Shown: positions 1 through 11,674 of the stretch, one piece after another
Layout: the number at the start of each line of letters is the position of its first letter
How positions within the stretch are numbered: the first letter of the stretch is position 1
Origin: Heritiera littoralis
Lineage: Eukaryota; Streptophyta; Magnoliopsida; Malvales; Malvaceae
Assembly: GCA_031772115.1 (NCBI GenBank)
Contig: JAPDPK010000010.1
Span: 682,001 to 746,000, forward strand
Length of the DNA: 64,000 nt
Direction of reading: 5' to 3'
Notes under the pieces: generated by a model
Databases searched by the model: none
Told to the model about the DNA's origin: nothing
The model's input: only the letters and a program-made list of their open reading frames with translations
Made by a program: the position numbers and the translations under genes

Positions 1-699
1 GCTACACGTGTTTTAAGTGATTGATTTCAATGGTGGAAATCAAATAATTTTCAAATATTGTTCACATGATTTAATAAATTATTTTATTTAAACATGTGAT
101 ATTTTATATGCAGTAAATATTTTATTGAGTTTATATTAAAATAAATTTCTACTCCTTATAGTCGCTTTGGGTTTCCGGGACAAGATAGATATTTCAAAAT
201 ACCTTCCTTACTCTATCTGGATTTCCTGGCCGACTATAGTATCCTTTCCTTTTAGTGTGCCAATCATACCGATAGTAAACTAAAAGGTTTTACTGCATAT
301 TGTCTTCGAGATATCAAAATTTGCATACAACTCTCTTATTGAGCCGTGGTTTGCTCACTCCTTTACTTTCATCATCACAGATTTGAAGTAAGGAATAGAT
401 GAAGTACCAAACCATGGACTAGCTGCGCTTTGAGTAGTTCAGAGTATTGTATGATGGATCCCCGAGGTATCATGTTTACATTTGTATATTCAGACCTGTT
501 TATACAGTACTACTGGTTGTAAACATAATTTCAGGAGATGTAAACTAACTCTTAAACTTGTGAATATTAATTGACAATAAATAAATATTATTTAATTTGT
601 TTACTGTTATAGATGAACAGTGTGTAAAGGCATTACAGACAGTCCAACCATATAAAATGTGTAAAAAAACGTGAAATAATGTAGTCACGGGATGTAACA
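1..699 (+). repeat. 3' part of the 5' LTR of the outer element
   Basis: This stretch pairs with 25953-26651 and ends in cgggatgtaaca directly before a primer binding site, so it is the end of a 5' LTR. The remainder of this LTR (about 4.6 kb, judged from the other copy) lies left of the window. A related LTR end (cgggatgtgaca) is seen on the - strand at 61337. Confidence 0.88.
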
Positions 700-706
700 G
701 ATTTAA

Positions 707-717
707 TGGTATCAGAG
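707..717 (+). other. Primer binding site (initiator Met tRNA type)
   Basis: TGGTATCAGAG lies eight bases after the 5' LTR end. This is the classic plant primer binding site complementary to the 3' end of initiator methionine tRNA. It fixes the element's orientation as + and confirms the LTR end at 699. Confidence 0.85.
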
Positions 718-3330
718 TAAGGTTGTCTAATGTCTATGGATGTTCTTTGCATCGAAAGTGTTGAAAAAAGTTAGCATCCCTTGTAGTACTGTATAGTCTA
801 AATGTCTAAATGAAACATGTGATTGAAAATTTGGATTAAGTGTCAGAATTGTATAAAAGTTGGTGGATTAAAAGTATAAAAGGGGGTTATAACCCAAGAA
901 TTTTAAGTAAAACGAGTAATTTTATAATTCTCATGAAGGGTTTTGTTCGATAAGGTACAGGGAAGAACTCGGTGAGGGCTCCAGCAGGACTTCTTTTGTC
1001 TGAAGTCGAAATAAAACCCTAAAATGATTACTGAGGTGAATGTAAATATCATCAATGTATAAACCTTAGGATCACTTTCTTAGTTGTTGAAAGGATAGAG
1101 AAAATAAATGTAGAAATAACGAATATGTCCTTACATTTAAACACCTCCTTGAATAATAGTAAACCAAATTGATATTAAATTAAATGGAAGTGGTAAAGGA
1201 ATGGATGGTGTAAAGAATATTTCTTGTGATATGGTGATGGAGAAATTTTGTATAACAGTCCCTATTATTGACCCCACCTTGGGTTAATTAACAGGTGCGA
1301 CCTGATGTGTACATAATGAAAGGTCGCAAGATAGTTGGCCATGTTATGCATTTCTTAAGGCTGAGATGTGAATGAATGGGGTATCTAGTTAGGGATTGTT
1401 TGATGATATGAAAGGTGATATATCTACTGAATGTGACTGAGGTTGTGATTTGTGCATTCAATAATTCAATACTGGCACTGTTAATTCTGGTTTTACACAT
1501 TTCTTTTGTTTTTTGTGTGTGTACAAAGTAGATGCTTGTAGAACCGGAGAATTTTGAGATTTTGAATGACAGAAATTCTTTAAAAGGGTGTACAGTAACT
1601 GTAAAGTGGTAGTAAGAGATAAAGAATACGACAGCTAACCTAAGCTTATCGAACGTATACGATTTCGGTGTAAGTCCAGAAAGGGACAAGTTAGCTGCAG
1701 ATTTGTTAAACTGAATTAAATATTATATTTAATTTGCCACCTTCTCCTACTTGGATGTGATACTGTGGAAAACTATTAAATAAATGAATTAGAGAAGAAG
1801 GTGTGCTAAAATTGTTTAAGAGTTATATGCATGTGTTGTGAGAAATATTAGTTATGTGAAGGACATAAAAATGAAATGTCTAAAGTGGTGTGAGACATGT
1901 AATTTGAAATTTCCAGATATATTTCTAGATGAACACCACCACTGATTCGGAATATCGAGTTCATCATCGACTCGATAACTGATACGAAGACTACTTCTAA
2001 GCTATTATCAGATGCTATAAGCAAAATTGAAAAAGCTTAAGAAGTCAGTTCTAAAATTTCTGAATAAAGAATGTATTTCTCCCAATATATTCCTATGGGA
2101 GAAAACAATGTTAATTGTTTGGGAGAATAATGTTGGTATATGAGCATACAATAGTGGATGATTAACTGATAGTGTTATCATCAAGTATAAGTATGCACCT
2201 ATTACAGCACTGATGATCAAATTGATCCACTCGAGGGTGCACAAATATTTTATGAGATCAACTATTAATTGGAGTACTGTTGGGTAAAATTCGAGAGACT
2301 GATGTCCTTAAGACAATAATTGGGACTCGGTAAAGCTATTATAAATTCTTTGTGGTATAGTTAAGTAGATAAATATTTTCCCAGTGTTATGAGCCAACTG
2401 AATGAAGTATTTAAATCACACCTGGGTTAATTGTAATAGTGCTTAATGATGATATGCCAATGTATTTTAAGGCACTAGAAGAATATGAATAGTATGGTAT
2501 ATATACATATAGTCTTACAGACTTCCAGAGACTTAAAAGTTGAATTACTAAGGTGAGTACATACAAATTATGACTAAAGATATTCCTTTTGAGACATGTG
2601 ATCTCAATTGATGAGTTGACGATAGATTCATTTAAATTTGAGATTTAATATTAAATGAGAGAGAGATTAAAGATAGTAATTGAAATCAGGAAGATGGATT
2701 GTTGGGAGAAATTCTCAAATTCAGATTGAAAGTGCTTTTCCCTGGTGATCATATAAATACGGCTAGACTTAAAATCAAGCCACACTTAATAGATAGAATG
2801 GGTCATACCCCGAGGAATATATATAAAAATAAATTTATTGTTGATTTTATATAAGGGATATGCACATGAATTATGAGATTGACACTAATAGTTAAAGACA
2901 TGAGTGGTAATTTTTGAAAATTATCAGTTACAGAAAATCTGATTTCTGAGAGAAATATATCTCCATATATATTCTACTCCTAAATAGTATTAAAAGTACT
3001 ATAAGAGGGAGTAGCGTATTGATAAATTAAGATGAAGAGGGATATAATGGAGATTGTACCGAATGTTTTATAATCGGTACATGAAAGGGAAATATTTAAG
3101 CTTACAAGTTTATTGCAGCCTCTACCAAATCAATGTAGAAAGGGAGCAAATCGGGAGAAATTTTGTTTGAGGTTACTGAAGAATCGGAAGAACTATAATG
3201 TTATAAAAATGATTAAAATAACAAAACCTCTCAGTAACCAGATTTATTCCTTTCCTTAGTGCCTTAGCCGATATATGTGTTCTCTGAAATAGTGAGATGG
3301 TATGTTGAGTTCCAGGGAGCATTGTTTATG
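718..3330 (+). other. Degenerate internal region of the outer element (left part)
   Basis: About 2.6 kb between the primer binding site and the Tat/Ogre insertion point. I see no ORF with a retroelement motif on either strand. The small open frames (for example 1288-1689 and 2008-2244, - strand) have no recognisable domain. It continues at 20810 after the nested element. Confidence 0.6.
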
Positions 3331-3335
3331 ATAGG
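3331..3335. repeat. Target site duplication (left) of the Tat/Ogre element
   Basis: The bases atagg occur immediately before the LTR at 3336 and again immediately after the LTR end at 20804 (20805-20809). Five bases is the usual duplication for LTR retrotransposon integrase. Confidence 0.92.
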
Positions 3336-4271
3336 TGTCGTAACGACTTTAGGCCCTAGACCTAACCGCTAGACATAAATTCAATGGAGTCGCCACCAAT
3401 CATTTTTTTAGCCTAGGTGTGATTGGTCACCTATTCTCATTTAAGGATAAGGATTGATCTTCATTTCAGTTTTAGGGTTCGGGGGTCGGTTACATGTGAG
3501 GAAGGTGTTAGCACCCTCACGATGCCCATCCTAGAATGGTACCTAATTAATCTTGTGCTATCTTAAGATGGTTTTGTTTGAATAATCTTAATTTGTCATA
3601 TTTCTATTATATTCCAAATAATTAAGCATTGGTAAATTTTCTAAGAAATTCTCCATCATTCTGATGGATTTTCTTAAAAATTTATCCTCACCTCAGGAGT
3701 ATTCAAGTAGTACCATTTGACTTGCTTGAAGAGGCTCCGTCGTCGGATTAAATCTTTTGTAATTTATTTTTAACCTAATCTTTATTTAATTTATCTTTCT
3801 CTATTTTTCTTTATCCAATTTTCTTTATTCATTTTATTGTTTTATTTATTTATAAATTTAGATTATTAATATTGAAAATTCTCTTAGTCTTCCATCATTT
3901 TGGTGAGACTTCGAGAAAAATTCTTACCTAAAGAATTCCAAATGCCAATCATTTGTGACTCTTTGGACTCTTATCATCGGAATAATCTTTATTAATTATT
4001 ATTAATTATTATACATTATTAATCCTATATCCATCAATTATTAATTATTAATTTTTTATTTTATAAACGTTTTATAATTTATCTTTTATTATTACTATTT
4101 TAAAATATTGAAAACATTTTTTAAATCTTCCAACATACCGGCAAAATTTAAGAAAGATTCTCTCATCTAGAAATTTTCAAATGTCAACCATTTGTGACTC
4201 TTTGGAATTTCATCATCGGAGTTATTTTTATTTATTCTTTGTTCGATATTATTATTTTTTATTGTTTAAAT

Positions 4272-4322
4272 TGTTGTTGTTGTTATTGTTGTTGTTGTTA
4301 TTATTATTATTATTATTATTAA

Positions 4323-4401
<79 letters not shown>

Positions 4402-4402
4402 T
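4272..4402. repeat. (TTG)n/(TTA)n microsatellite in LTR
   Basis: A TTG run passes into a long TTA run. The matching run in the other LTR (18946-19036) has a different length, as expected for slippage after insertion. The open frames coding poly-Leu or poly-Ile here are artefacts of the repeat. Confidence 0.95.
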
Positions 4403-4918
4403 CGAAAAATAAATATCTATTATTGAAAATTTTACTTAAATCTTCTATCATTCTGGCGAGATTTAAGAAAAATCTTCTCACCTAGAGATTTCCAAATGTC
4501 AATCATTTATGACTCTTTGGAATCTCATCCTCGGAACAATTTTTGTTTACTTTCGATTTATTATTAAATCCTACGTTTTATTATTAAAAATATATGTTAA
4601 AAATATAATTCATTAATATTGAAAATTTTACTTAAATCTTCCATCATTCTGGCGAGATTTAAGAAAAATCTTCTCACCTAGAGATTTCCAAATGTCAACC
4701 ATTTGTGACTCTTTGGGATCTCATCCTCGGAATACTTGTTTTATGAAAATTTATAAATTTGTGTTATGAATTTTTACTTTGTTTAATTTATTTTATAAAT
4801 TTAAAGATTATGAATCATTTAATGCATGTTAATTTTTTGTTTATTTATTCAAAGGATTACAAATCATTTCAAAAGAAATTATCCTAACATAAGCTAACAT
4901 ATAAACAAAGCATATGCT

Positions 4919-4920
4919 TC

Positions 4921-4956
<36 letters not shown>

Positions 4957-4972
4957 AATAAATAAATAAATA
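4919..4972. repeat. (AAT)n/(AAAT)n microsatellite in LTR
   Basis: An AAT run followed by AAAT repeats. It is shorter in the partner LTR (about 19553-19590). Confidence 0.9.
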
Positions 4973-6193
4973 GATAACAAAGCATACAACACCTCCATGA
5001 AAGTTTGACTATTCAACTCAAACATGCAAATTAGCAACGAGCCAAACAAATAGAAATAAACTATTCTAGACTTTCACACTTGCAAAAAAGTGTGTTTGAC
5101 TTGATCAATTTGACAACAAGCCACTAGATAAAGTCACGCAGTAAAGCTAAATAGTAATAGAACACTCTTAACTAGTCAAACCAAAAAGCAAGTCACATGA
5201 TAAATAAAATGCATAGCAAGTCAATTTGAGTAAAACAATGCACCACCCGGAGATGTAAACAACACTATTTTGACTAATCAACTCAATAGTAAGCCACGTA
5301 GTAAAGCAAACGAATATACCTTTTTCTATTCAACTCTGTTTCCTTTCTTTTCGGTTCTTTGGCTTTCTTTTCTGTTTATCCTCCCTTTTTCCTCTGTTTC
5401 CCGTGCACACCTTCAACGGCTCGTAGCAATAGTGCGGGCGAACAGTGGACGTAGGCAGAGGCGCAGGTGTGTGCGGGGATGGGCGACAGAAGCGTGGATG
5501 CAAGAATGGACTGGAGGTCGATGGAGGCGAGACACAGCTGTGATCTTTTTTTTTTATTTCTTGAATTTCAATTGTGTATCTCTCCTTCACTCTGCCTCTA
5601 TTTTGTCTCTCTTTTTCTTTTTCCCTTTTTATGTCTTCTTCTCTCGCTGCATGTGTATGAATTTATAGTAGTCTTTGGGCATCCAAATTAGGAAAAGAAT
5701 TAATTGATTTGCATGATTTCATCATCTTGATTTTTGCTCTGATTTTGGGTTTATTATTCCTTTCCTTTCTTCACATAGTTGACTTCCATTAGCCTTAATA
5801 TTTCCTTTCCAATTTTTTTCCGTAAAGGATCCCTTTCCAGTTTCATTTGATTTTCAGTGTAAATGCTGCAATTTCGGGATTTAAATCGGGATTTTGTAAT
5901 TAAATTCAGCTAAGATCAATTTAGATCTAGAATTGAAAACCCCGATTTTACCTCTTTTATTATTTATATTTTTTTGTATTTTGTATTTTTCTTTTTATTA
6001 CTTATTTTTATTTTATTTATTATCAATAAAATAAAATAAAGATAAAAAATAAAATAAAATAAAGATACAACAAGATTTATGAACCTTTGACCCTTTTGGA
6101 TTTGAGCCCAAATGCAAAGAAATGAATTAAATGGGCCCAAAGCCCAAATTCAAAACCACGATGGGTTATGTTCGGACAAAAATGGTGTCTACA

Positions 6194-6206
6194 GCTACCC
6201 CTTTTT
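6194..6206 (-). other. Polypurine tract of the Tat/Ogre element
   Basis: On the - strand the bases AAAAAGGGGTAGC abut the LTR start TGTAGACACC. This is the expected plus-strand primer position in an LTR retrotransposon and confirms that the element runs on the - strand. Confidence 0.85.
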
Positions 6207-6314
6207 GCATATTGCTGAAAATCAGGAATAGGGCAAAGACTTTAGATAACAATTTTGTTCGAACTTTTTATTTTTATTATTTTTTTGGAAAATTCAATTT
6301 TGATTCTCGGAAAT

Positions 6315-7075
6315 AAATACCTTGACTCCATACCAAAGCTCGACCTATAAGAACAATGGATTTGATTTTTAGACACACCACCTTGACTCCCTACCAAGGC
6401 TCGATCCATTAGAAAATTGGATTCAATTTTGAGACACACTACTTTGACTCCCTACCAAGGTTCGATTCATTTTGGAGAAATGAATTCGAATTTGAAACAC
6501 ACTACCTTGATTTTCTACCAAGGTTCAACCTACGAGAACAATGGATTTGATTTTTAGACACACTACCTTGACTCCCTACCAAGGCTCGATCCATTGGAAA
6601 ATTGGATTCAATTTTGAGACACACTACTTTGACTCCCTACCAAGGTTCGATTCATTTTGGAGAAATGAATTAGAATTTGAAACACACTACCTTGACTTCC
6701 TACCAAGGCTCGACCCACTTTAGAAAAGTGAATTCGATTTTGAAACACACTACCTTGACCCCCTACCAAGGCTCGATCCATCAGCAAAATGGATTCGATT
6801 TTGAGACATATTACCTTGACTCCCTACCAAGGTTCGAGAAATGACTTCGAATTTGAAACACACTACCTTGACTTCCTACCAAGGCTCGACCCACTTTAGA
6901 AAAGTGAATTCGATTTTGAAACACACTAACTTGACTCCCTACCAAGGCTCGATCCATCAACAAAATGGATTCGATTTTGAAACATATTACCTTGACTCCC
7001 AACCAAGGTTCGATTCATTTTAGAGGAATGAATTTGAATTTGAACATACTACCTTGACTCCCTACCAAAGCTCGA
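6315..7075 (-). repeat. 3'-UTR tandem array of about 62-bp units
   Basis: About thirteen units of 60-64 bp, each with a core like ccttgactccctaccaaggctcga. Neighbouring units differ, and sets of about three alternate (centred on 'ggatttgatttttaga', 'ggattcaattttgaga' and 'gaattcgaatttgaaa'), giving a higher-order period near 187 bp. It lies between integrase and the polypurine tract. Tandem arrays in this position are known in Tat/Ogre elements and can seed satellite DNA. Confidence 0.9.
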
Positions 7076-7841
7076 ACCACCCCCCCTTTTTTTTTTAAAA
7101 AAATGTGAATTCGATTTTGAAAGTAGAAACCTTAAAAATATCATTACCATGGTTATATATGAAAAATGCAACAATGAGTCTTTATGACATATGAGGATAG
7201 CATGATCAGTTATGCAAATGTGAATATCTGTGACTTTAAATTCTAAATTTTGATGCAAGTCTTTATGCAACTCAATCCATAAACTTTGATTAACTCATTA
7301 AGTTTTACTCATTCCCAAACCCTGGTGCTTGGATAGTTAACCAAACTTTGAACTTGTAGGATCCCAAAACTCCAATTTCTCTAAGGGTTAATACTTCTTT
7401 GTATGATTTCCCCGCAATAGTCCATATGTTTATACATCCACAAATTGGATCCCAACCTTCATATTCCTCCTTTTTAATCATTCAAATCTCTCCAAAGCAA
7501 TGCAAATACCTTTTACTATTCATTTAATCAAAATCATTCAAATTTGACAAGTACAATGCATTTATTATGAATGAAAGGCAAACGAGTCAATAGGTAAAAT
7601 ATGATTTTATTTCATTCAAAGTGGTCAAGGGTATAGAAGATGAAAGAAGAATCAAGGGTGTATAGTAACAATGGCCAAAGTTCCCTTATAAGAAAATTTT
7701 GGACTTCCTCATATCAAATAATCCAGAATCTTTATTATATGAATCACTGATTGATGACCTCAATGTGTCGGAGATGTTTCCAACTGTCTTTGACCCCTTT
7801 AGAGATGCAAAACTATTCAACAAAATTGATGCCCCTTTTCA

Positions 7842-8022
7842 TCTAAGCTGCCCTCTCGGGTTTTCAACTTAGATACCTCCTATGGGTTTAAGTCGCCTTT
7901 TCAGGTTTTCAACTTAAAAACCCCACCCTTTTTTTTTTGAATCTAAGTCGCCTTTTCAGGTTTTCAACTTAGACCCTTTTTTTTTAATCTAAGCCGCCTT
8001 TTCAGGTTTTCAACTTAAATCC
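7842..8022 (-). repeat. Second 3'-UTR repeat, four units of about 45-55 bp
   Basis: Four units share the core 'cgccttttcaggttttcaac', starting near 7842, 7887, 7942 and 7987. They differ in the length of a T or C run between units. The array ends at the stop codon of the integrase frame. Confidence 0.85.
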
Positions 8023-8026
8023 CATT

Positions 8027-9351
8027 TCAAGCATAATACTTTTTCACCACATCACCATTGACCGGGTTTGGTAACTCATACCCATCCATCTCCGTCAAAA
8101 TTAATGCTCCCCCTGAAAAGGCCTTCTTCACCAGGTATGGGCCTTCCCAATTTGGTGCCCATTTTCCTCGAGGATCATGCTGATTAGATGGAATCCTTTT
8201 CAAAACTAATTCCCCTTCCCGAAATTGTCTAGGGCAAACCTTTTTGTCATATGCTCTGATCATTCTCTTTTGATATAATTGGCCATGACAAATTGTTTTA
8301 AGCCTCCTTTCCTCAATTAGATTCAACTGTTCATATCGAGCACGGACCCATTCGGCTTCTTCCAATTCTACCTCCAACAATACTCGTAAGGAAGGAATCT
8401 CAACCTCAATAGGCAAAACGGCTTCCATTCCATATACTAATGAGAATGGAGTAGCTCCGGTGGATGTACGCACTGACGTTCGATAAGCATGTAAAGCAAA
8501 AGGAAGTTTCTCATGCCAATCTTTATACGTGTCTGTCATTTTTTGAACGATCTTCTTGATATTTTTATTTGCAGCTTCTACGGCTCCATTCATTTTTGGA
8601 CGATAAGGCATTGAATTATGATGTTTGATTTTGAATTGATCACAGGCCTCCTCTATCACCTTGTTATTAAAATTTGTAGCATTGTCTGAAATAATCCTTT
8701 CAGGAACCCATATCTGCATATAACCTCCTTCTTAATGAACTTGCATACCACAGACTTTGTCACACTGGCAAATGATGTAGCTTCCACCCATTTTGTAAAG
8801 TAATCAATCACCACCAAGATAAAATGATGCCTGTTTGATGCTTTTGGAGTGATTGGCTCAATTACATCCATTCCTCACATTGAGAAAGGCCAAGGAGCTG
8901 TCATGACAAGCAAAGATGTTGGAGGGGCGTGTATTTTATCACCATATATTTGACACTTGTGACATCTTTGAGCATGTTTAATGCAATCACTTTCCATAGT
9001 CATCCAATAATAGCCTGCTCTCATGATCTTTCTAGCCATCATATGCCCAGTTGCATGAGTCCCGCAACTTCCTTCGTGAACCTCCTTAAGGATCTTTCTA
9101 GCTTCCACAGCATCCACACACCTTAGCAAAACTTGGTCATTTCCTTTCTTGTACAGGATATCACCATCGAGAAAGAATCCTATTGCTAACCTTCTTATGG
9201 TCCTCTTATCATTTTCCGTGGCTTGCTTAGGATATTGTTGGTTCTTAACATATTGTAGAATGTCATGAAACCAAGGCTTACCATCAATTTCTTCCTCCAC
9301 ATTAAGGCAATGAGCTGGGGAACCACGTACACTCATCTTAATGAGCTGCAC
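8027..9351 (-). pseudogene. Integrase region of Tat/Ogre pol (broken)
   Basis: The region encodes the integrase that joins element cDNA to host DNA. The N-terminal part (9351-8875) has a zinc-binding H-x-H...C-x2-C module ending in HKCQ. The core follows with the DDE triad: D in VVIDYF (frame 8871-8656), D in ISDNATNF and E in NGAVEAANK (frame 8719-8027). The C-terminal part with GPYLVKK is the SH3-like end. Two breaks are visible: TGA where Trp is usual in the 'PWPFSM' region near 8877, and a one-base loss near 8700 that shifts the frame just before the second catalytic Asp. The N-terminus continues from the second RNase H through another frameshift near 9350. The copy is therefore inactive although every catalytic residue is still readable. 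Confidence 0.93.
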
Positions 9352-11487
9352 TTCAGATTTGCATTTACTTTGAACATGGCTGCCAATGTTGCTAAAGCAT
9401 CTGCCAATTGATTTTCTTCTCGAGATAAATGGTCGAAAGAAACCTTTTCAAATTGTTTGATCAAGTTGATGATGAATTCATGGTACAAGACCAATTTTGA
9501 GTCTCTTGTCTCTCATTCCCCTCGTAATTGGTAAATTACCAATGCAGAATCTCCGTATACTTCTAACATTTTAATTTTCTTTTCAATGGCTGCTTGCAGT
9601 CCCATGATACATGCTTCATATTCAGCCATATTATTGGTACAATTGAAATCCAATCGTGCAGTGAATGGGTAATGATCCCCTTTTGGAGATATTAAGATTG
9701 CACCAATACCATGCCCCAGAATGTTTGATGCTCCATCGAAATACATCTTCCATGCCTTATCTCCTACTGACTCTTCATCATCAATCTTGAAGACAGTCAT
9801 TAAATCCTCGTCTGGGAAGTCGAACCTCATAGGCTCATAGTCTTCTGCAACTCGATCTGCCAAGAATTCAGCTATTGCACTCCCTTTGATGGCTTTTTGA
9901 CTCACATAGATAATATCATATTCGGAGAGTAATACCTGCCACCTTGCTAACCTCCCGGATAAAGAAGGCTTTTCAAATATGTATTTAATGGGATCCAACT
10001 TCGCAATCAACCAAGTAGTGTGATACAACATATAATGCCGGAGTCTTTGGGCAGTCCAGGCTAGTGCACAACACATTTTTTCTAGTGAGGAATACTTGGA
10101 TTCGTAATCCGTGAATTTCTTGCTCAAGTAGTAGATTGCACGCTCTTTCTTGCTTGCTTCGTCGTGTTGCCCCAATACACAACCCATCGAGTGCTCATGA
10201 ACTACAAGATACAAAATAAGCGGCTTTCCCGGAATAGGAGGAACTAGAATTGGTGGGTTCGAGAGGTATTCTTTGACTTTATCAAATGCCATCTGACAAT
10301 TTTTGTCCCACTTTCCCGAGTTGTGCTTTCGGAGAAGCTTAAAAATTGGGTCGCATTTAGCAGTAAGGTGGGATATGAAACGAGAGATGTAATTCAATCG
10401 TCCAAGGAAACCCCTCACTTCCTTTTGAGTATGCGGTGGTGGCAAGTTCTGGATAGCCTTGATTTTATCCGGATCCACCTCAATCCCTCTTTCACTAACA
10501 ACAAAACCCAATAATTTTCCTGATGTAGCCCCGAATGTGCACTTAGCCGGGTTGAGCTTAAGTTGAAACTTTCTTAATCTTTCAAAGAGCTTTTTAAGAT
10601 TGTCGACATGGTCCTCTACTCTTCTCGATTTAGCAATCATATCATCTACATAAATCTCGATCTCCTTATGCATCATATCATGGAATAAAGTTACCATGGC
10701 CCTTTGATAGGTTGCCCCAGCATTTTTTAAACCAAATGGCATTACTTTGTAACAAAAAGTTCCCCACATTGTCACAAAAGTGGTCTTTTCCATGTCCTCC
10801 GGTGCCATCTTGATCTGGTTTTATCCCGAAAAACCATCCATGAAAGAGAATAATGAATGCCTGGCAGTATTATCAACTAGAGTATCAATATGTGGCAACG
10901 GGAAATTGTCCTTTAGGCTAGCTCTGTTCAAATCCCGATAATCAACACACATTCGCACCTTTCCATCCTTTTTAGGTACTGGGACTATATTTGCTACCCA
11001 TTCAGGGTATTTTGCCACTTCTAGGAACCCAGCATCAAATTGCTTTCTTACCTCTTCCTTTATTTTCAATAGCATTTCTGGTTTCATCCTCCTTAACTTT
11101 TGCTGAACCAGTTTGCATCCGGGCTTCAAAGGTAGTCTATGCACTACAATATCAGTATTCAAACCTGGCATGTCTTGGTATGACCAAGCAAACACATCTA
11201 CATATTCGTGGAGCAAGCTTATTAATCTTTGCTTGACGGATAATGAGAGAGAGGTCCCAATTTTAACTTCTTTCTTCATTTCTTCATTCCCCAAGTTTAT
11301 GATTTCTATTGCTTCTTGATCAGGCACAATTTGTTTCTCTTCTTGTTGTACTAGTCTTAGCAAATCTTGAGGCAAAGCACAATCATCCACATCTTCTTCA
11401 TCATTAAGTTCACCAACACAAATGTTTTTTTCAAAATTAAACTCTGGATTATTGTTGAGAATGTCCTCATTTTCATTATTGGGATAC
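9352..11487 (-). pseudogene. RT, RNase H and second (aRNH) RNase H of Tat/Ogre pol (broken)
   Basis: Reverse transcriptase begins after the intron acceptor at 11488. Motifs in order: WVANIVPVPKKDGKVRMCVDYRDLN, FMDGFSG, FGLKNAGATYQRAM and the catalytic IYVDDMIAKS. A connection and a Ty3-type RNase H follow, and then a second RNase H (MYFDGASN...NNMAEYEA...YGDSALVIYQ; acidic D, E and D visible). Dual RNase H is a mark of the Tat lineage. Breaks: a TAA in the usually Tyr position right after GFSG (near 10818), TGA for Trp near 9511 after QLRGE, and a frameshift near 9355 joining towards integrase. Known role: copies element RNA into DNA and removes the RNA strand in the virus-like particle. Confidence 0.93.
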
Positions 11488-11674
11488 CTGGAGATAATTA
11501 AAATGGGATTGATATAGAGAAAGCATAAAGATGAATGAAAAGAAACAATATGGATGGATGAATAAAATGCATTATGCTTGTCATTTATTGAATGATAAAG
11601 ACTAAATAAAAGCCCATACATAAAATATCCTAATGCCTTTGGGCAGAGGCACTCAGATAGGTTTATTGCATTAC
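11488..11674 (-). other. Ogre-type intron between protease and RT
   Basis: On the - strand the donor GTAATG starts at 11674 and the acceptor CTCCAG ends at 11488, giving 187 nt. The stretch contains stops in the protease frame (TAA at 11673-11671) and no retroelement motif. Removing it joins the protease frame to the RT frame in phase: codon bases 11676-11675 pair with 11487, and the next codon starts at 11486, which is in phase with the downstream RT frame. A spliced intron at this place is established for Ogre elements; splicing here is inferred from sequence. Confidence 0.8.

Larger units (their letters stand above)
3336..6193 (-). repeat. 3' LTR of the Tat/Ogre element
   Basis: This 2858-bp LTR is the direct repeat of 17999-20804. 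On the + strand it begins tgtcgtaacg and ends atggtgtctaca. It is the 3' LTR because the genes are on the - strand. Both LTRs contain several related degenerate segments around 3890-4740 of the type 'aaatgtcaaccatttgtgactctttgg', an internal short-repeat structure. Small open frames at 5270-5691 are shared by both LTRs and show no known domain. Confidence 0.92.

Noticed and set aside
1288..2244. Minus-strand ORFs in the outer element's interior
   Set aside because: No known motif, AT-rich, and opposite to the orientation given by the primer binding site.
4181..4481. Open frames with long poly-Leu or poly-Ile on both strands (also 18833-19201)
   Set aside because: They translate the TTA/ATT microsatellite inside the LTRs and have no other content.
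5270..5691. Overlapping ORFs in the LTR, also present at 19886-20282
   Set aside because: They are in both LTRs, overlap in several frames and on both strands, and show no domain; the second copy has a frameshift relative to the first.
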